A program made the position numbers and the translations under genes. This document shows, piece by piece, positions 33,929 through 42,847 of a stretch of 64,000 nt of DNA. Position 1 is the first letter of the stretch. The number at the start of each line of letters is the position of its first letter. The DNA is from an uncultured Lachnospiraceae bacterium (lineage in GTDB: Bacteria > Bacillota > Clostridia > Lachnospirales > Lachnospiraceae). The notes beneath the pieces were generated by a model that saw only the letters and a list, made by a program, of their open reading frames with translations, was not told the DNA's origin and ran no database searches. The stretch is taken from NCBI GenBank assembly GCA_944383765.1, contig CALWQT010000008.1, forward strand, positions 1 through 64,000, read 5' to 3'.

Positions 33929-35518
33929 TTACCTTTTCTGGTTTCGGTATACGGTTTTTCCCATCTTAATCGTTTGTAAAATCTGTACTTCCTTCAGTTC
34001 CATGGCAGGAACCTCCAGAGGATTCCTGTCCAGAATCACAAAATCTGCCTGTTTCCCTTCTTCTATGGAACCTTTCCCAGTTTCTTCTCCATACTGGTAA
34101 GCCGCCCGTATGGTCACCGCCTTCAGTGCTTCCAGAACCGGTATCCTCTGGCCTTCTCCCAGACATACCCCATCTCTTGTGATACGGTTCACTGCACACC
34201 ACACGGTTTCCATCATATCTGGACGGATCACAGGAGCATCCTGATGGAACGTATAGGGAATCCCTGCTTCTCCTGCCGCTGCAGCCGGACTGATCAGAGC
34301 CGCCCTGTCATAACCAAAATTGCGGATATGGGTATCTCCCCAATGATATACATGAGCTACAAAGAAAGAGGGGATCACTCCCAGTTTTTTCAGTCTGGGA
34401 ATCTGATCCAGTCCCAGCAGCTGTCCATGAACCAGAACAGGGCGGGTATCCGCTACATCTGCTCCGGCTGCAGCTGCCTGTTCCAGCACTCTCAGATATT
34501 GCTCTGCTGCCGCATCCCCATTGCAATGAGCGAGAAGCTGCCTCTTCTTCTTCAAAGCCATGTTTACGCTTTCCTCTACCTGTTCATCCGTAAGGGTTGG
34601 ATAACCTCTGTCTTCTGTCCCCAGATATGGAGTTCTCATCCATGCAGTACGGCTTTGCGGAGAACCGTCCAGAAAAATTTTATATCCTCCCAGACGGAAT
34701 CCATCCCGGTAAGCGTTCAGATGTTCCTTTAATGCCTCATCAATCTCTTCTCCGTCAGATGCAGCCGGATATGCTACCACATCCAGCCATAGTTTCTTTT
34801 CCTTTCCCAGATACTGATACAGCGGAATCATTTCTTTGGGCATCATACCTTCCTGTATGGTAGTGATCCCATAAGATGCATACATTTCCTGGGCTTTCCC
34901 ATAAGCCTGTATCAGATTTTCCCCGGAAACAGCGGGAATCCGGCTCTGCATCTGAATAAACGCATTCTCTTCCAGATATCCGGTAGCTTCCCCGTCTCTT
35001 TTATCAATTCTGCCTCCGGAAGGGTCCGGGGTATTTCCATCTATGCCCATCCATGCCAGACCGGCTGAATTCAGTACACCCACATGGCCGGATTTATGCT
35101 GAAGAACAATGGGATGCCGGTTGGATGCCTGATCCAGCACAGTCTTATCCGGCACTTTTTTTTCTCTCAGCACTTCCGGATCCAGATCACGCACCATCAC
35201 CCAGCTGCCTTCCGGAATCTCATTTTCTTTTATATAAGTTCGGATTTTGTCCACGAGCTCATGAAAATCCCTTGCCGATTCCACCGAACACTGAAGCAAT
35301 CCGTTGGCACAGGCGGAAAAATGGCTGTGAGCATCCAGAAAAGCCGGAATCATCGTCTTTCCTTCCAGAGATACTTCCTCTGCATGGTCTGCGATTGCAA
35401 GCAGTTCTTTCCGGTCTCCCACTCTTTTAATCTTCCCTTCATCCACAAGCACTGCTTCTGCCTGCAACGAACTCCCCATCGTAAGTATGGTTCCCCCTGA
35501 TATTAGTATCTGCGCCAT
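33929..35518 (-). CDS. Amidohydrolase, YtcJ-like
   Basis: A 529-residue metal-dependent hydrolase of the amidohydrolase_3 group. The N-terminal metal motif is in DAHSHFSAC; further metal ligands are in HCNGDAA, VHGQLL and HQDAPV, and the protein ends with GKQADFVILDRNPLEVP, typical of the small beta domain. Start at 35518, eight residues inside the longest frame, because GGAAGGAGAAACAGAT precedes it. The substrate (an N-acyl or cyclic amide compound) is not known. First gene of a three-gene run. Confidence 0.85.
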   Translation of the reverse strand: MAQILISGGTILTMGSSLQAEAVLVDEGKIKRVGDRKELLAIADHAEEVSLEGKTMIPAFLDAHSHFSACANGLLQCSVESARDFHELVDKIRTYIKENEIPEGSWVMVRDLDPEVLREKKVPDKTVLDQASNRHPIVLQHKSGHVGVLNSAGLAWMGIDGNTPDPSGGRIDKRDGEATGYLEENAFIQMQSRIPAVSGENLIQAYGKAQEMYASYGITTIQEGMMPKEMIPLYQYLGKEKKLWLDVVAYPAASDGEEIDEALKEHLNAYRDGFRLGGYKIFLDGSPQSRTAWMRTPYLGTEDRGYPTLTDEQVEESVNMALKKKRQLLAHCNGDAAAEQYLRVLEQAAAAGADVADTRPVLVHGQLLGLDQIPRLKKLGVIPSFFVAHVYHWGDTHIRNFGYDRAALISPAAAAGEAGIPYTFHQDAPVIRPDMMETVWCAVNRITRDGVCLGEGQRIPVLEALKAVTIRAAYQYGEETGKGSIEEGKQADFVILDRNPLEVPAMELKEVQILQTIKMGKTVYRNQKR

Positions 35519-35614
35519 ATCTGTTTCTCCTTCCTGTCCCAATTATTATACTTCTTTGTCCATAGTATACTGGGAATCCTGATGGATTTCAAGGCATCCT
35601 TTCTGCGATGCAGA

Positions 35615-35655
35615 CAGAAAATCAGGGCGGATCTCCATAGGAAATCCGCCCTGAC
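35615..35655 (-). terminator. Intrinsic terminator after pnp
   Basis: TCAGGGCGGAT and ATCCGCCCTGA pair in a perfect 11-base stem; four T residues follow on the minus strand. Confidence 0.82.
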
Positions 35656-35666
35656 CTTACTCTGCT

Positions 35667-37778
35667 TTATTCTGCCTGCTCAGGCTTTGGATTCAGATCT
35701 GCAGGACGCATACTTAAATTCACCCTGCCCATCTTATCAATCTCAATTACCTTTACCGTCACTTCATCTCCGATGTTCACCACATCTTCTACCTTATTGA
35801 CACGTTTGTCAGACAGCTTGGAAATGTGTACCATGCCATCTTTATTGGGAGCCAGTTCTACAAAAGCTCCGAAATTCATAATGCGGACTACTTTGCCCTG
35901 CAGCACCATTCCGGCTTCCAGATCCGTTACAATGCTCTTGATGATACGGATTGCCTTATCGATCATTTCTTTATCCGTACCGCACACATTGACAGCTCCA
36001 TCATCTGTAATATCAATCTTTACGCCAGTCTCTTCAATGATCTTGTTGATCACTTTTCCCTGCTTGCCTACCACATCGCCAATCTTTGCCGGGTCAATGG
36101 TAATCTGTTCAATCTTCGGAGCATATTTGCTCAGTTCTTTTCTAGGCTCTGCGATTACCGGCTTCATGATCTGATCCAGAATATACAGTCTTGCCTCTCT
36201 GGTCCTGGCAATCGCTTCCTCAATGATTGCTCTGGTAAGACCATGGATCTTAATATCCATCTGGATTGCCGTGATTCCCTTATGGGTACCGCCCACCTTA
36301 AAGTCCATATCTCCAAAGAAATCTTCCAGTCCCTGGATATCGGTCAGTACAATATAATCATCATCCGTCTCTCCGGTTACCAGTCCGCAGGAAATACCGG
36401 CTACAGGAGCCTTGATCGGTACTCCGGCTGCCATCAGGGACAGAGTAGAAGCACAGATACTTGCCTGAGAAGTGGAACCATTGGATTCCATTGTCTCAGA
36501 TACGGTACGGATCGCATAGGGGAATTCCTCCGGTGTAGGAAGTACGGGAACCAGCGCTCTTTCAGCCAAAGCCCCATGACCGATCTCACGACGTCCCGGT
36601 CCTCTGGATGGCTTGGTCTCTCCTACCGAGTAGGACGGGAAATTATAGTGATGCATATATCTCTTTGTGGTTTCATTCGCATCCAGGCCGTCGATTTTCT
36701 GAGCTTCAGAAAGAGGAGCCAGGGTACATGCGTTCAGAATCTGAGTCTGACCACGGGTAAACATACCGGATCCATGCACTCTAGGCAGAATATCAATTTC
36801 TGCTGCCAATGGACGGATTTCTGTGATGGCACGTCCATCCGGACGTTTATGATCCTTCAGGATCATCTTGCGGACTGTCTTCTTTTCATACTGATAGATA
36901 GCATCTCCCAGAAGCGCCAGCCACTCTTCATTTTCTGCAAAAGCTTCTTCCAGCTTTTCTGTAATCGCTGCAATATTTCCTTCCCTGGTCTGCTTGTCAT
37001 CGGTAAAGACTGCTGTTTCCATCTCTTCCGGAGTTACGATCTCCCGGATTGCAGCAAACAGTTCTTCCGGAACTGCACAGCTTTCATAGGAATGTTTCTC
37101 TTTTCCGCATTCTGCCACAATGGTATCAATAAAACGGATAATCTCCTGGTTCACTTCATGCGCTTTAAAAATGGCATCGATCATAGTCTGCTCCGGAACT
37201 TCATTGGCGCCGGCCTCGATCATGATTACCTTTTCTCTGGTGGAAGCTACGGTAAGGGCCATATCAGACACCAGTTTCTGAGCTGCAGTAGGATTGATGA
37301 TAAACTCACCATCGATCAATCCCACCTGTGTCATGGCACAGGGACCATCAAATGGAATATCGGAAATACAGGTCGCTATAGCAGAACCCAGCATTGCTGT
37401 CAGTTCCGGACTGCAATCCGGATCCACACTCATTACCAGGTTGTTTAACGTTACATCATTTCTGTAATCCTTTGGGAACAGAGGACGCATAGGACGGTCG
37501 ATCACACGGGACGTAAGGATTGCATTTTCAGATGCCTTTCCTTCTCTCTTATTAAATCCTCCCGGGATTTTTCCTACTGAATACATCTTCTCTTCATACT
37601 CTACGCTTAATGGGAAGAAATCAATTCCCTCCCTTGGCTTTGCAGATGCCGTTGCGGTAGATAATACAACGGTATCACCATAGTGCATAAATGCAGCCCC
37701 GTTTGCCTGGGCAGCCACTCTGCCTACGTCTACTGTCAGTGTTCTGCCTGCCAGTTCCATGGAAAAACTCTTATACAT
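35667..37778 (-). CDS. pnp: Polyribonucleotide nucleotidyltransferase (PNPase)
   Basis: A 703-residue phosphorolytic 3'-5' exoribonuclease and degradosome partner. Two RNase PH domains are joined by a helical domain; FNKREGKASENAILTSR and GTHKGITAIQMDIKIHGL are active-site regions. A KH domain (GVVGKQGKVINKIIEETGVK) and an S1 domain (GMVLQGKVVRIMNFGAFVEL) follow. Full length. AAAAGGAGACAGACC precedes the ATG. It follows rpsO, the classical order, with a 217-bp gap holding a hairpin that may be an RNase III or terminator site for autoregulation. Confidence 0.97.
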   Translation of the reverse strand: MYKSFSMELAGRTLTVDVGRVAAQANGAAFMHYGDTVVLSTATASAKPREGIDFFPLSVEYEEKMYSVGKIPGGFNKREGKASENAILTSRVIDRPMRPLFPKDYRNDVTLNNLVMSVDPDCSPELTAMLGSAIATCISDIPFDGPCAMTQVGLIDGEFIINPTAAQKLVSDMALTVASTREKVIMIEAGANEVPEQTMIDAIFKAHEVNQEIIRFIDTIVAECGKEKHSYESCAVPEELFAAIREIVTPEEMETAVFTDDKQTREGNIAAITEKLEEAFAENEEWLALLGDAIYQYEKKTVRKMILKDHKRPDGRAITEIRPLAAEIDILPRVHGSGMFTRGQTQILNACTLAPLSEAQKIDGLDANETTKRYMHHYNFPSYSVGETKPSRGPGRREIGHGALAERALVPVLPTPEEFPYAIRTVSETMESNGSTSQASICASTLSLMAAGVPIKAPVAGISCGLVTGETDDDYIVLTDIQGLEDFFGDMDFKVGGTHKGITAIQMDIKIHGLTRAIIEEAIARTREARLYILDQIMKPVIAEPRKELSKYAPKIEQITIDPAKIGDVVGKQGKVINKIIEETGVKIDITDDGAVNVCGTDKEMIDKAIRIIKSIVTDLEAGMVLQGKVVRIMNFGAFVELAPNKDGMVHISKLSDKRVNKVEDVVNIGDEVTVKVIEIDKMGRVNLSMRPADLNPKPEQAE

Positions 37779-37958
37779 GGTCTGTCTCCTTTTCTTTTTT
37801 CATTCATTTTCTTTTCCAGGCAGAAGACGCCGAAACTACTGAACATTCCATGAATATCCGTTCCTGAAATCTTCAGCGGTCTCGGAGTGTCCTTCTGCCC
37901 CTGGTAACCATTTCCCGCTTTGCGGGCGTGCCACAAAAAAACCTGTAACACGAAAGTA

Positions 37959-37981
37959 AGGGTGGAGCCATTCTCCACCCT
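37959..37981 (-). terminator. Hairpin between rpsO and pnp
   Basis: AGGGTGGAG and CTCCACCCT pair with a five-base loop, 15 bases beyond the rpsO stop. On the minus strand the T-run is not immediate (a seven-T run comes about 20 bases later), so this is a partial terminator or RNA-processing site in the rpsO-pnp mRNA. Confidence 0.5.
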
Positions 37982-37995
37982 AAACCATCTGTTCC

Positions 37996-38262
37996 TTACT
38001 TTCTGATTCCTAACTTCTCGATCAGAGCACGATATCCTTCCAGATCGTTTGCCTTTAAATAATTTAAAAGACCACGTCTCTGTCCAACCATCTTTAACAG
38101 ACCGCGTCTGGAATGATGGTCTTTCTGATTCTTCTGCAGATGCTCAGTAAGCTCGCTGATTCTTGCAGTAAGAATTGCGATCTGAACTTCTGGTGAACCG
38201 GTATCGTTTGGTGTTCTGCCGTATTCTGCAATGATGGCAGCTTTCTTTTCCTTTGAAATCAT
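37996..38262 (-). CDS. rpsO: 30S ribosomal protein S15
   Basis: The 88-residue S15 protein binds 16S rRNA early in 30S assembly. [21 protein letters not shown] and [21 protein letters not shown] are nearly invariant. GGAGGAAATCATC precedes the ATG. It is transcribed from its own promoter, with a leader of about 90 bases containing repeated GGAAGCT segments that could be an S15 autoregulation site. Confidence 0.98.
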   Translation of the reverse strand: MISKEKKAAIIAEYGRTPNDTGSPEVQIAILTARISELTEHLQKNQKDHHSRRGLLKMVGQRRGLLNYLKANDLEGYRALIEKLGIRK

Positions 38263-38359
38263 GATGATTTCCTCCTTTTTTAATTAAATCTTACCGAATA
38301 CCAAGCTTCCGGTTGGAGCTTCCTGGAAACCGGGCAGCGGCGTTTATACATACTCATTG

Positions 38360-38388
38360 AGTGTAGCACAGGAGTATGGTTTTGTCAA
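38360..38388 (-). promoter_or_regulatory. rpsO promoter abutting larE
   Basis: On the minus strand a perfect TTGACA (38383-38388) and TACACT (38360-38365) are 17 bases apart. The -35 ends next to the larE stop codon; no terminator lies between, so the lar operon can read into rpsO-pnp. Confidence 0.75.
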
Positions 38389-39225
38389 TCAGACTGTAGC
38401 ATTTTCCATTTCTGCCTTTTGATCCATACTCCCTGACCGGAACCCTTCCAGATCCAAAGTAAGATAAAGAAATCCCAGCTGTTTTAATTCTCTCACAATC
38501 TCATTTTTTTTATCCAGTACCTGTTTCATCTGGACAGGGTCTGCTTCAATTCTTACTATATCTCCATGAAGCCGCAGCCGGATATTTCCATCTAAATATT
38601 TTTTTAATATTTCTTCTCCCTGCTCGATTTTTTTCAATACTTCATAATCCAATTCCGCCCCATAAGGAAGCCTGGTAGCCATACAGGGAGTTGACGGCCT
38701 GGAAGCAGCCGAAATCCCGTATTCCGCTGCCAGTTCTTTTACTTCCGCCTTCGTAAGGCCAGCTTCTGCCAGAGGACTTTTTACCCCCAGTTCTCTTACC
38801 GCCTGAATTCCCGGCCGGTATACATGAAGATCATCTTCATTGGTCCCTTCCAGTACCACAGCTGCCCCCTGTTTTTCTGCAACATGCAGCAAGTGCTGAA
38901 ACAGCTGTTTTTTACACAGATAACACCGGTTACGGGGATTCTGACGGATTTCTTCCAGTTCCAGTTCATCCACTGTTATCACGCAATGAATCCCCCCCAG
39001 TTCTCCCGCCACCTTTCTGGCATTTTCCAGATCGCAGGCCGGGTGAAGCCTGCTGTCAAAGGTCACTGCATAGACTCTGCTTCCATGAATCTTTCCCATA
39101 TCTACTGCCAGTTTCAGCAGCAGGCTGCTGTCCACACCTCCTGAAAAAGCCAGGCATACATCCTTCCTGCATAAACGGTCCATAATTTCCATCAATTTCT
39201 TACGCTTTGCTTCTGCCAGGCTCAT
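38389..39225 (-). CDS. larE: LarE, sulfur transferase for the nickel-pincer cofactor
   Basis: A 278-residue PP-loop enzyme that adenylates and thiolates pyridinium-3,5-biscarboxylate mononucleotide to the dithio form. SGGVDSSLLLKL (28-39) is the PP-loop. Cys181 in RPSTPCMATR matches the sacrificial cysteine of Lactobacillus LarE. Cys101 and Cys104 (NRCYLCKK) add the three-cysteine set found in LarE proteins that hold a 4Fe-4S cluster instead of giving up their own sulfur. The start at 39225 overlaps the larC stop (ATGA); an upstream in-frame start lies inside larC. Confidence 0.93.
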   Translation of the reverse strand: MSLAEAKRKKLMEIMDRLCRKDVCLAFSGGVDSSLLLKLAVDMGKIHGSRVYAVTFDSRLHPACDLENARKVAGELGGIHCVITVDELELEEIRQNPRNRCYLCKKQLFQHLLHVAEKQGAAVVLEGTNEDDLHVYRPGIQAVRELGVKSPLAEAGLTKAEVKELAAEYGISAASRPSTPCMATRLPYGAELDYEVLKKIEQGEEILKKYLDGNIRLRLHGDIVRIEADPVQMKQVLDKKNEIVRELKQLGFLYLTLDLEGFRSGSMDQKAEMENATV

Positions 39226-40511
39226 ACGTTTTCCTGCCTTTCCTCCTGCTCCTTCGCCCACTGTTCCATCTGATGATAAGCTTCCTGAAACGGTATGCCA
39301 TGATGATCACAGATTTCTCTCACGCTTTCATATTCCGGGTAATATCTGGTATTTTCTTTTCCGTCACACGCCTTTACCCATACCGTTCCGTAAGGCGTTT
39401 CCACCTGTATCTGTCTTCGCTCCAGTGCAGTTCTTTCAACCGGATATCTCCGGATTCCAATAGTAGTCGTATGGCAGAAAATAATATCCTCCAGTTTCTC
39501 CCTTTTCTCTTCCCGGCATATCACGCTCAGCTCATAGGCCGGCCGATTCTTCTTCATCTGAATGGGAGTATAATATACATCCAATGCTCCTTCTCCCAGA
39601 AGTTTCTCCATGGTATAACCCAGTGCTTCTCCCGTACAGTCATCCATGTTGGTTTCCAGTTTCCATAAAGTTCCAGGATTCTCCTTCGGGCTCAGAATCA
39701 TTGCCCTTAAAATGTTTGCCTGACGGAATTCTTTGTTTCCAGCTCCGATGCCAATCTTTTCAATCACATACCGTCTGGGCATTTCCTTTCCGGAATGGAG
39801 AGCTGCTGCGATTGCCGCCCCGGTAGGCGTTACCATCTCGCCATCATTGTCTGTGAATTCCAGTTCCAGATGATAAGCTGCTGCAATATTGGCCGTTGCA
39901 GGAACCGGAACCGGCATAATCCCGTGCTGGCATCTGACATAACCCCGTCCTTCTGCCAGAGGGGATACGATCACCGTAGAAATTCCCAGGTCATCCAAAA
40001 GCACAGCGGTACTGACAATATCAATGATAGAGTCCACAGCTCCCACTTCATGGAAATGGACCTGCTCTATAGGAAGTCCATGGGCTTTTGATTCTGCTTC
40101 CGCCACGATCCGGAATATGTTTCTTGCCAGTTCCTTAACCTCGTCCTTTTCTTTCATACGCCCGATCACTTCATAAATATCAGCCAGATTTCTGTGAACA
40201 TGGCTGTGGTCGTGGTGGTGCTCATGGTCATGAGGATGCTCATGGTCGTGAGGATGCTCATGGTCGTGGTGATGCTCATGCTCGTGAGGATGCCCATGCC
40301 CGTCATCTTCCAGATGAACATCAAAGTCATACGCATCAATACCACATTTCAACGTTCTTCCAAAATGCAGATGGTATCCGCCTATTCCAAGGCTTTCCAG
40401 CGCTTTTTCCAACCTTACCCGGTCGCCCCCTAGATCCAGAAGCGCCCCTACTGTCATATCCCCACTGATTCCGGACCCGCAGTCCAAATATAAAATCTTT
40501 TCTGTTTCCAT
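39222..40511 (-). CDS. larC: LarC, nickel insertion protein for the nickel-pincer cofactor
   Basis: A 429-residue CTP-dependent cyclometallase that puts nickel into the dithio-pyridinium cofactor. ILYLDCGSGISGDMTVGALLD opens the protein; KLETNMDDCTGEALGY starts the C-terminal domain. In L. plantarum the two halves are joined only by a programmed frameshift; here they are one continuous frame. Residues 72-106 are almost all His with Asp, Glu and Pro, a likely nickel store, coded by an 18-base tandem repeat. GGTGAAATAAT precedes the ATG. It is one base from larB. Confidence 0.94.
   Translation of the reverse strand: METEKILYLDCGSGISGDMTVGALLDLGGDRVRLEKALESLGIGGYHLHFGRTLKCGIDAYDFDVHLEDDGHGHPHEHEHHHDHEHPHDHEHPHDHEHHHDHSHVHRNLADIYEVIGRMKEKDEVKELARNIFRIVAEAESKAHGLPIEQVHFHEVGAVDSIIDIVSTAVLLDDLGISTVIVSPLAEGRGYVRCQHGIMPVPVPATANIAAAYHLELEFTDNDGEMVTPTGAAIAAALHSGKEMPRRYVIEKIGIGAGNKEFRQANILRAMILSPKENPGTLWKLETNMDDCTGEALGYTMEKLLGEGALDVYYTPIQMKKNRPAYELSVICREEKREKLEDIIFCHTTTIGIRRYPVERTALERRQIQVETPYGTVWVKACDGKENTRYYPEYESVREICDHHGIPFQEAYHQMEQWAKEQEERQENV
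40202..40303. repeat. 18-base tandem repeat coding the LarC His-rich loop
   Basis: Four to five copies of GCTCATGGTCGTGAGGAT-type units stand head to tail. Each codes His-Asp/Glu-His steps on the minus strand. Copy number may vary between strains without shifting the frame. Confidence 0.8.
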
Positions 40512-40512
40512 A

Positions 40513-41256
40513 TTATTTCACCGCCAATCGATTGATTTGTGTACTTAAATACCCTGCACCATAACCATTATCAATATTCACCACACTGATCCCATTGGCA
40601 CAGGAATTTATCATAGTAAGCAGGGCAGATAACCCTTTAAAATTCGCTCCATACCCCACTGATGTAGGAACTGCGATCACAGGATTTTCCACCAGCCCGG
40701 CAATCACTGTTCCCAGAGCCCCTTCCATACCGGCCACTGCTACCACGCAGTTTGCCTTCTGGATTTTTTCTCTCTGACTCAACAGCCGATGTATCCCGGC
40801 AACCCCCACATCATAGACCCGTTCCACATAGCTTCCGAAAAATTCCGCTGTCTGGGCTGCTTCCTCTGCCACCGGAATATCTGCCGTTCCACCGGTGCAG
40901 ACAGCAATACAGCCTTTTCTTTCTTTCCCTTCCTGTTCAATCTTCATGATTCTGGAAACCGGGTCATATACTGTCTGAGGAAGTTTCTTTCTGACCAGCT
41001 CATACTGGTTTTCACTGGCCCTGGTCCCCAGCACCTCCCCATTTCTTTCATACAGGTCCTCAAAAATCTTCACCAGAAATTCATCTGGTTTTCCCTGGCA
41101 AAATACAGTTTCCGGAAATCCGGACCTTAATTTCCTGTGATAATCCAGCTTGGCATAACCTAAATCTTTATAGGGCAGATCTTTCAGTTCCGCCTCTGCC
41201 TGTTCCAGGCTGACAGTCCCTTTCCTGACCCCTTCCAGCAATTCTCTTATCTCCAT
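40513..41256 (-). CDS. larB: LarB, pyridinium-3,5-biscarboxylic acid mononucleotide synthase
   Basis: A 247-residue enzyme that carboxylates and hydrolyses nicotinic acid adenine dinucleotide, the first step of nickel-pincer cofactor synthesis. The C-terminal PurE-like domain has VCTGGTADIPVAEEAA, AVAGMEGALGTVIAGLV and SVGYGANFKGL, the standard LarB motifs; the N-terminal helical part is about 110 residues. GGAGAGGGAAT precedes the ATG. It lies 43 bases after the last importer gene. Confidence 0.95.
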   Translation of the reverse strand: MEIRELLEGVRKGTVSLEQAEAELKDLPYKDLGYAKLDYHRKLRSGFPETVFCQGKPDEFLVKIFEDLYERNGEVLGTRASENQYELVRKKLPQTVYDPVSRIMKIEQEGKERKGCIAVCTGGTADIPVAEEAAQTAEFFGSYVERVYDVGVAGIHRLLSQREKIQKANCVVAVAGMEGALGTVIAGLVENPVIAVPTSVGYGANFKGLSALLTMINSCANGISVVNIDNGYGAGYLSTQINRLAVK

Positions 41257-41299
41257 ATTCCCTCTCCGTCCTTTCTGTGAGGCAGCTGCCCCTTTTCCC

Positions 41300-41908
41300 C
41301 TATGGTTTCTGCAGATATTCCGTCCTTGTACAGACCTTTTTCAAAAGTCCATCCGAATGACTCACCACCAGAAGTCCGATTTCCCGTTCTTTCACTTCCT
41401 GCAGCAAAAAATTCCATATCTGGCTCTGGGTGATCAGATCCAGCATGGCAGTAATCTCATCAGCCAGCAGAAATCTGGTCCCTTCTCCCAGTGCCCTGGC
41501 AATACAGAAGCGCTGCAGTTCTCCTCCGGACAGTTCACCGGGATACCGGTTCTCCCAGTCTTTTTCAATCCCAAGTCCCCTTATGATCCGTTCCGGTATC
41601 TGGTTTCCTTCTGCCAGTACCGTTTTCATTTTTCTCCTGGGATTCACGGAGAGTTCCGGGTGCTGCCAGATCATCTGCACCGGGCAGTAGGGCCCGTAAA
41701 CATCCAGAGGTTTTCCGTCCAACAGCACTTCTCCCTGGTCCGGTTTCTCATATCCCCCCAGAATCTTACAGAATGTAGTCTTCCCAAATCCGCTGGGGGC
41801 AGATAAGCCCACCCGCTCGTGACTTTCAATCGTCAGGTTAGCCCGGTTCAAAATCTGCCGGTTACCATTGTCATATTGAAATGTAATATTTCTTGCTTCC
41901 AGCTTCAC
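41300..41908 (-). CDS. Nickel/peptide-type ABC importer ATPase 2 (NikE-like)
   Basis: A short, 202-residue ATPase of the oligopeptide/nickel group. Walker A is SAPSGFGKTTF, the signature GELSGGELQRFCIARAL and Walker B FLLADEITAMLD. It stops right after the ATPase core and lacks the C-terminal OppF/NikE extension. The start is GTG, overlapping the previous gene's stop (GTGA) with GAGGAG five bases upstream. With its partner ATPase it would drive the permeases. Nickel as substrate is inferred from the lar genes beside it. Confidence 0.85.
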   Translation of the reverse strand: MKLEARNITFQYDNGNRQILNRANLTIESHERVGLSAPSGFGKTTFCKILGGYEKPDQGEVLLDGKPLDVYGPYCPVQMIWQHPELSVNPRRKMKTVLAEGNQIPERIIRGLGIEKDWENRYPGELSGGELQRFCIARALGEGTRFLLADEITAMLDLITQSQIWNFLLQEVKEREIGLLVVSHSDGLLKKVCTRTEYLQKP

Positions 41909-42837
41909 CTGCTCTCCTCACCTCCCCATAATACGCAGCGGACAGAACCTCTCTCCGTTTTCCTCAAAGGGACAAATTTCCGGCAGCTCTCCTTCACCTC
42001 CCGGCACCTTGTCTGATACGGGCAGCCCTCCGGCATCTCCTTCACATAAGGCTGGCTGCCTGGAACGAAGGAAAATCCATGTTCCGGCATCGCCCGGTAC
42101 AGGGCCCTGGAATAAGGGTGAAACAAAGTCTCTTCCTGCTGAAATGCCTCCCTGTCCGCTTCCTCCACAGTCATGCCTCCATATAATACTACCACACGGT
42201 CCGCTGTCTGAAGTGCCAGTTCCAGATCATGGGTGATCAGCAGCACACCAGCGCCTTCATCAGCCATCTCCCTGAAATGCCCTAACACCCGTCTGGCTGC
42301 TTCCAGATGCAATCCTGGTGTTGGTTCATCTGCGATGACCAGCTTCGGTTTTTCTATCACAGCAGTAGAAATCAGCACACGGCGTGTCATTCCCCCGGAC
42401 AGCTGAAAGGGATATAACTGCTCCGTTTCCGGTCCCAGTCCATAACGTCCCAGGGCTTCCCGGCATTGGCCGGTTCTTCCCTTTTTCCCATTTTCCACCT
42501 GTTTTCCCACCTTCATAAGCGGATCCAGATAAGAAACACTCTGAGGCACCAGTACGATTTCTTTCCCTCTCAGCTGTCTGATTTTTTTCTCTGTCAGGAT
42601 TTCTCCCTGATAGCGTATTTCACCGGAAACAGAAGCATTATAAGGAAGGACTCCCATTATCCCATGGGCCAGAAGACTTTTTCCGGAACCGCTGGCCCCC
42701 ACAACCGCTACCATCTCTCCAGTTCTTACAGATACCGTCAGCTCTCTGATCACCTGAATGCGGCTGCGCTTCCAGCCTTTTTCATACTGACAGAAGGAAA
42801 CTGACAAACCCTTTACCTCCAGCAAATATTCTCCCAT
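41905..42837 (-). CDS. Nickel/peptide-type ABC importer ATPase 1 (NikD-like)
   Basis: A 310-residue ATPase. Walker A is VGASGSGKSLLAH, the signature FQLSGGMTRRVLISTA and Walker B LVIADEPTPGL. The C-terminal part (MPEGCPYQTRCREVKESCRK) is the cysteine-containing OppD/DppD extension that in this family may bind an Fe-S cluster. Start at 42837 after AGGAGGAAGAAA; the first in-frame ATG lies upstream of that site and would include it. Coupled to the NikE-like gene by overlap. Confidence 0.87.
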   Translation of the reverse strand: MGEYLLEVKGLSVSFCQYEKGWKRSRIQVIRELTVSVRTGEMVAVVGASGSGKSLLAHGIMGVLPYNASVSGEIRYQGEILTEKKIRQLRGKEIVLVPQSVSYLDPLMKVGKQVENGKKGRTGQCREALGRYGLGPETEQLYPFQLSGGMTRRVLISTAVIEKPKLVIADEPTPGLHLEAARRVLGHFREMADEGAGVLLITHDLELALQTADRVVVLYGGMTVEEADREAFQQEETLFHPYSRALYRAMPEHGFSFVPGSQPYVKEMPEGCPYQTRCREVKESCRKFVPLRKTERGSVRCVLWGGEESR

Positions 42838-42847
42838 TTTCTTCCTC

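Noticed and set aside
37736..37978. Small 80-residue open frame upstream of pnp
   Set aside because: It overlaps the pnp start and its own hairpin region, has no ribosome site or protein-like composition, and is in the leader.
38263..38388. S15 autoregulatory RNA in the rpsO leader
   Set aside because: Repeated GGAAGCT segments are present, but I could not draw a convincing known S15 site, so I did not list it as a feature.
40202..40303. Repeat array that could be taken for CRISPR
   Set aside because: Units are only 18 bases, without unique spacers, and code in frame for the His-rich loop of LarC.
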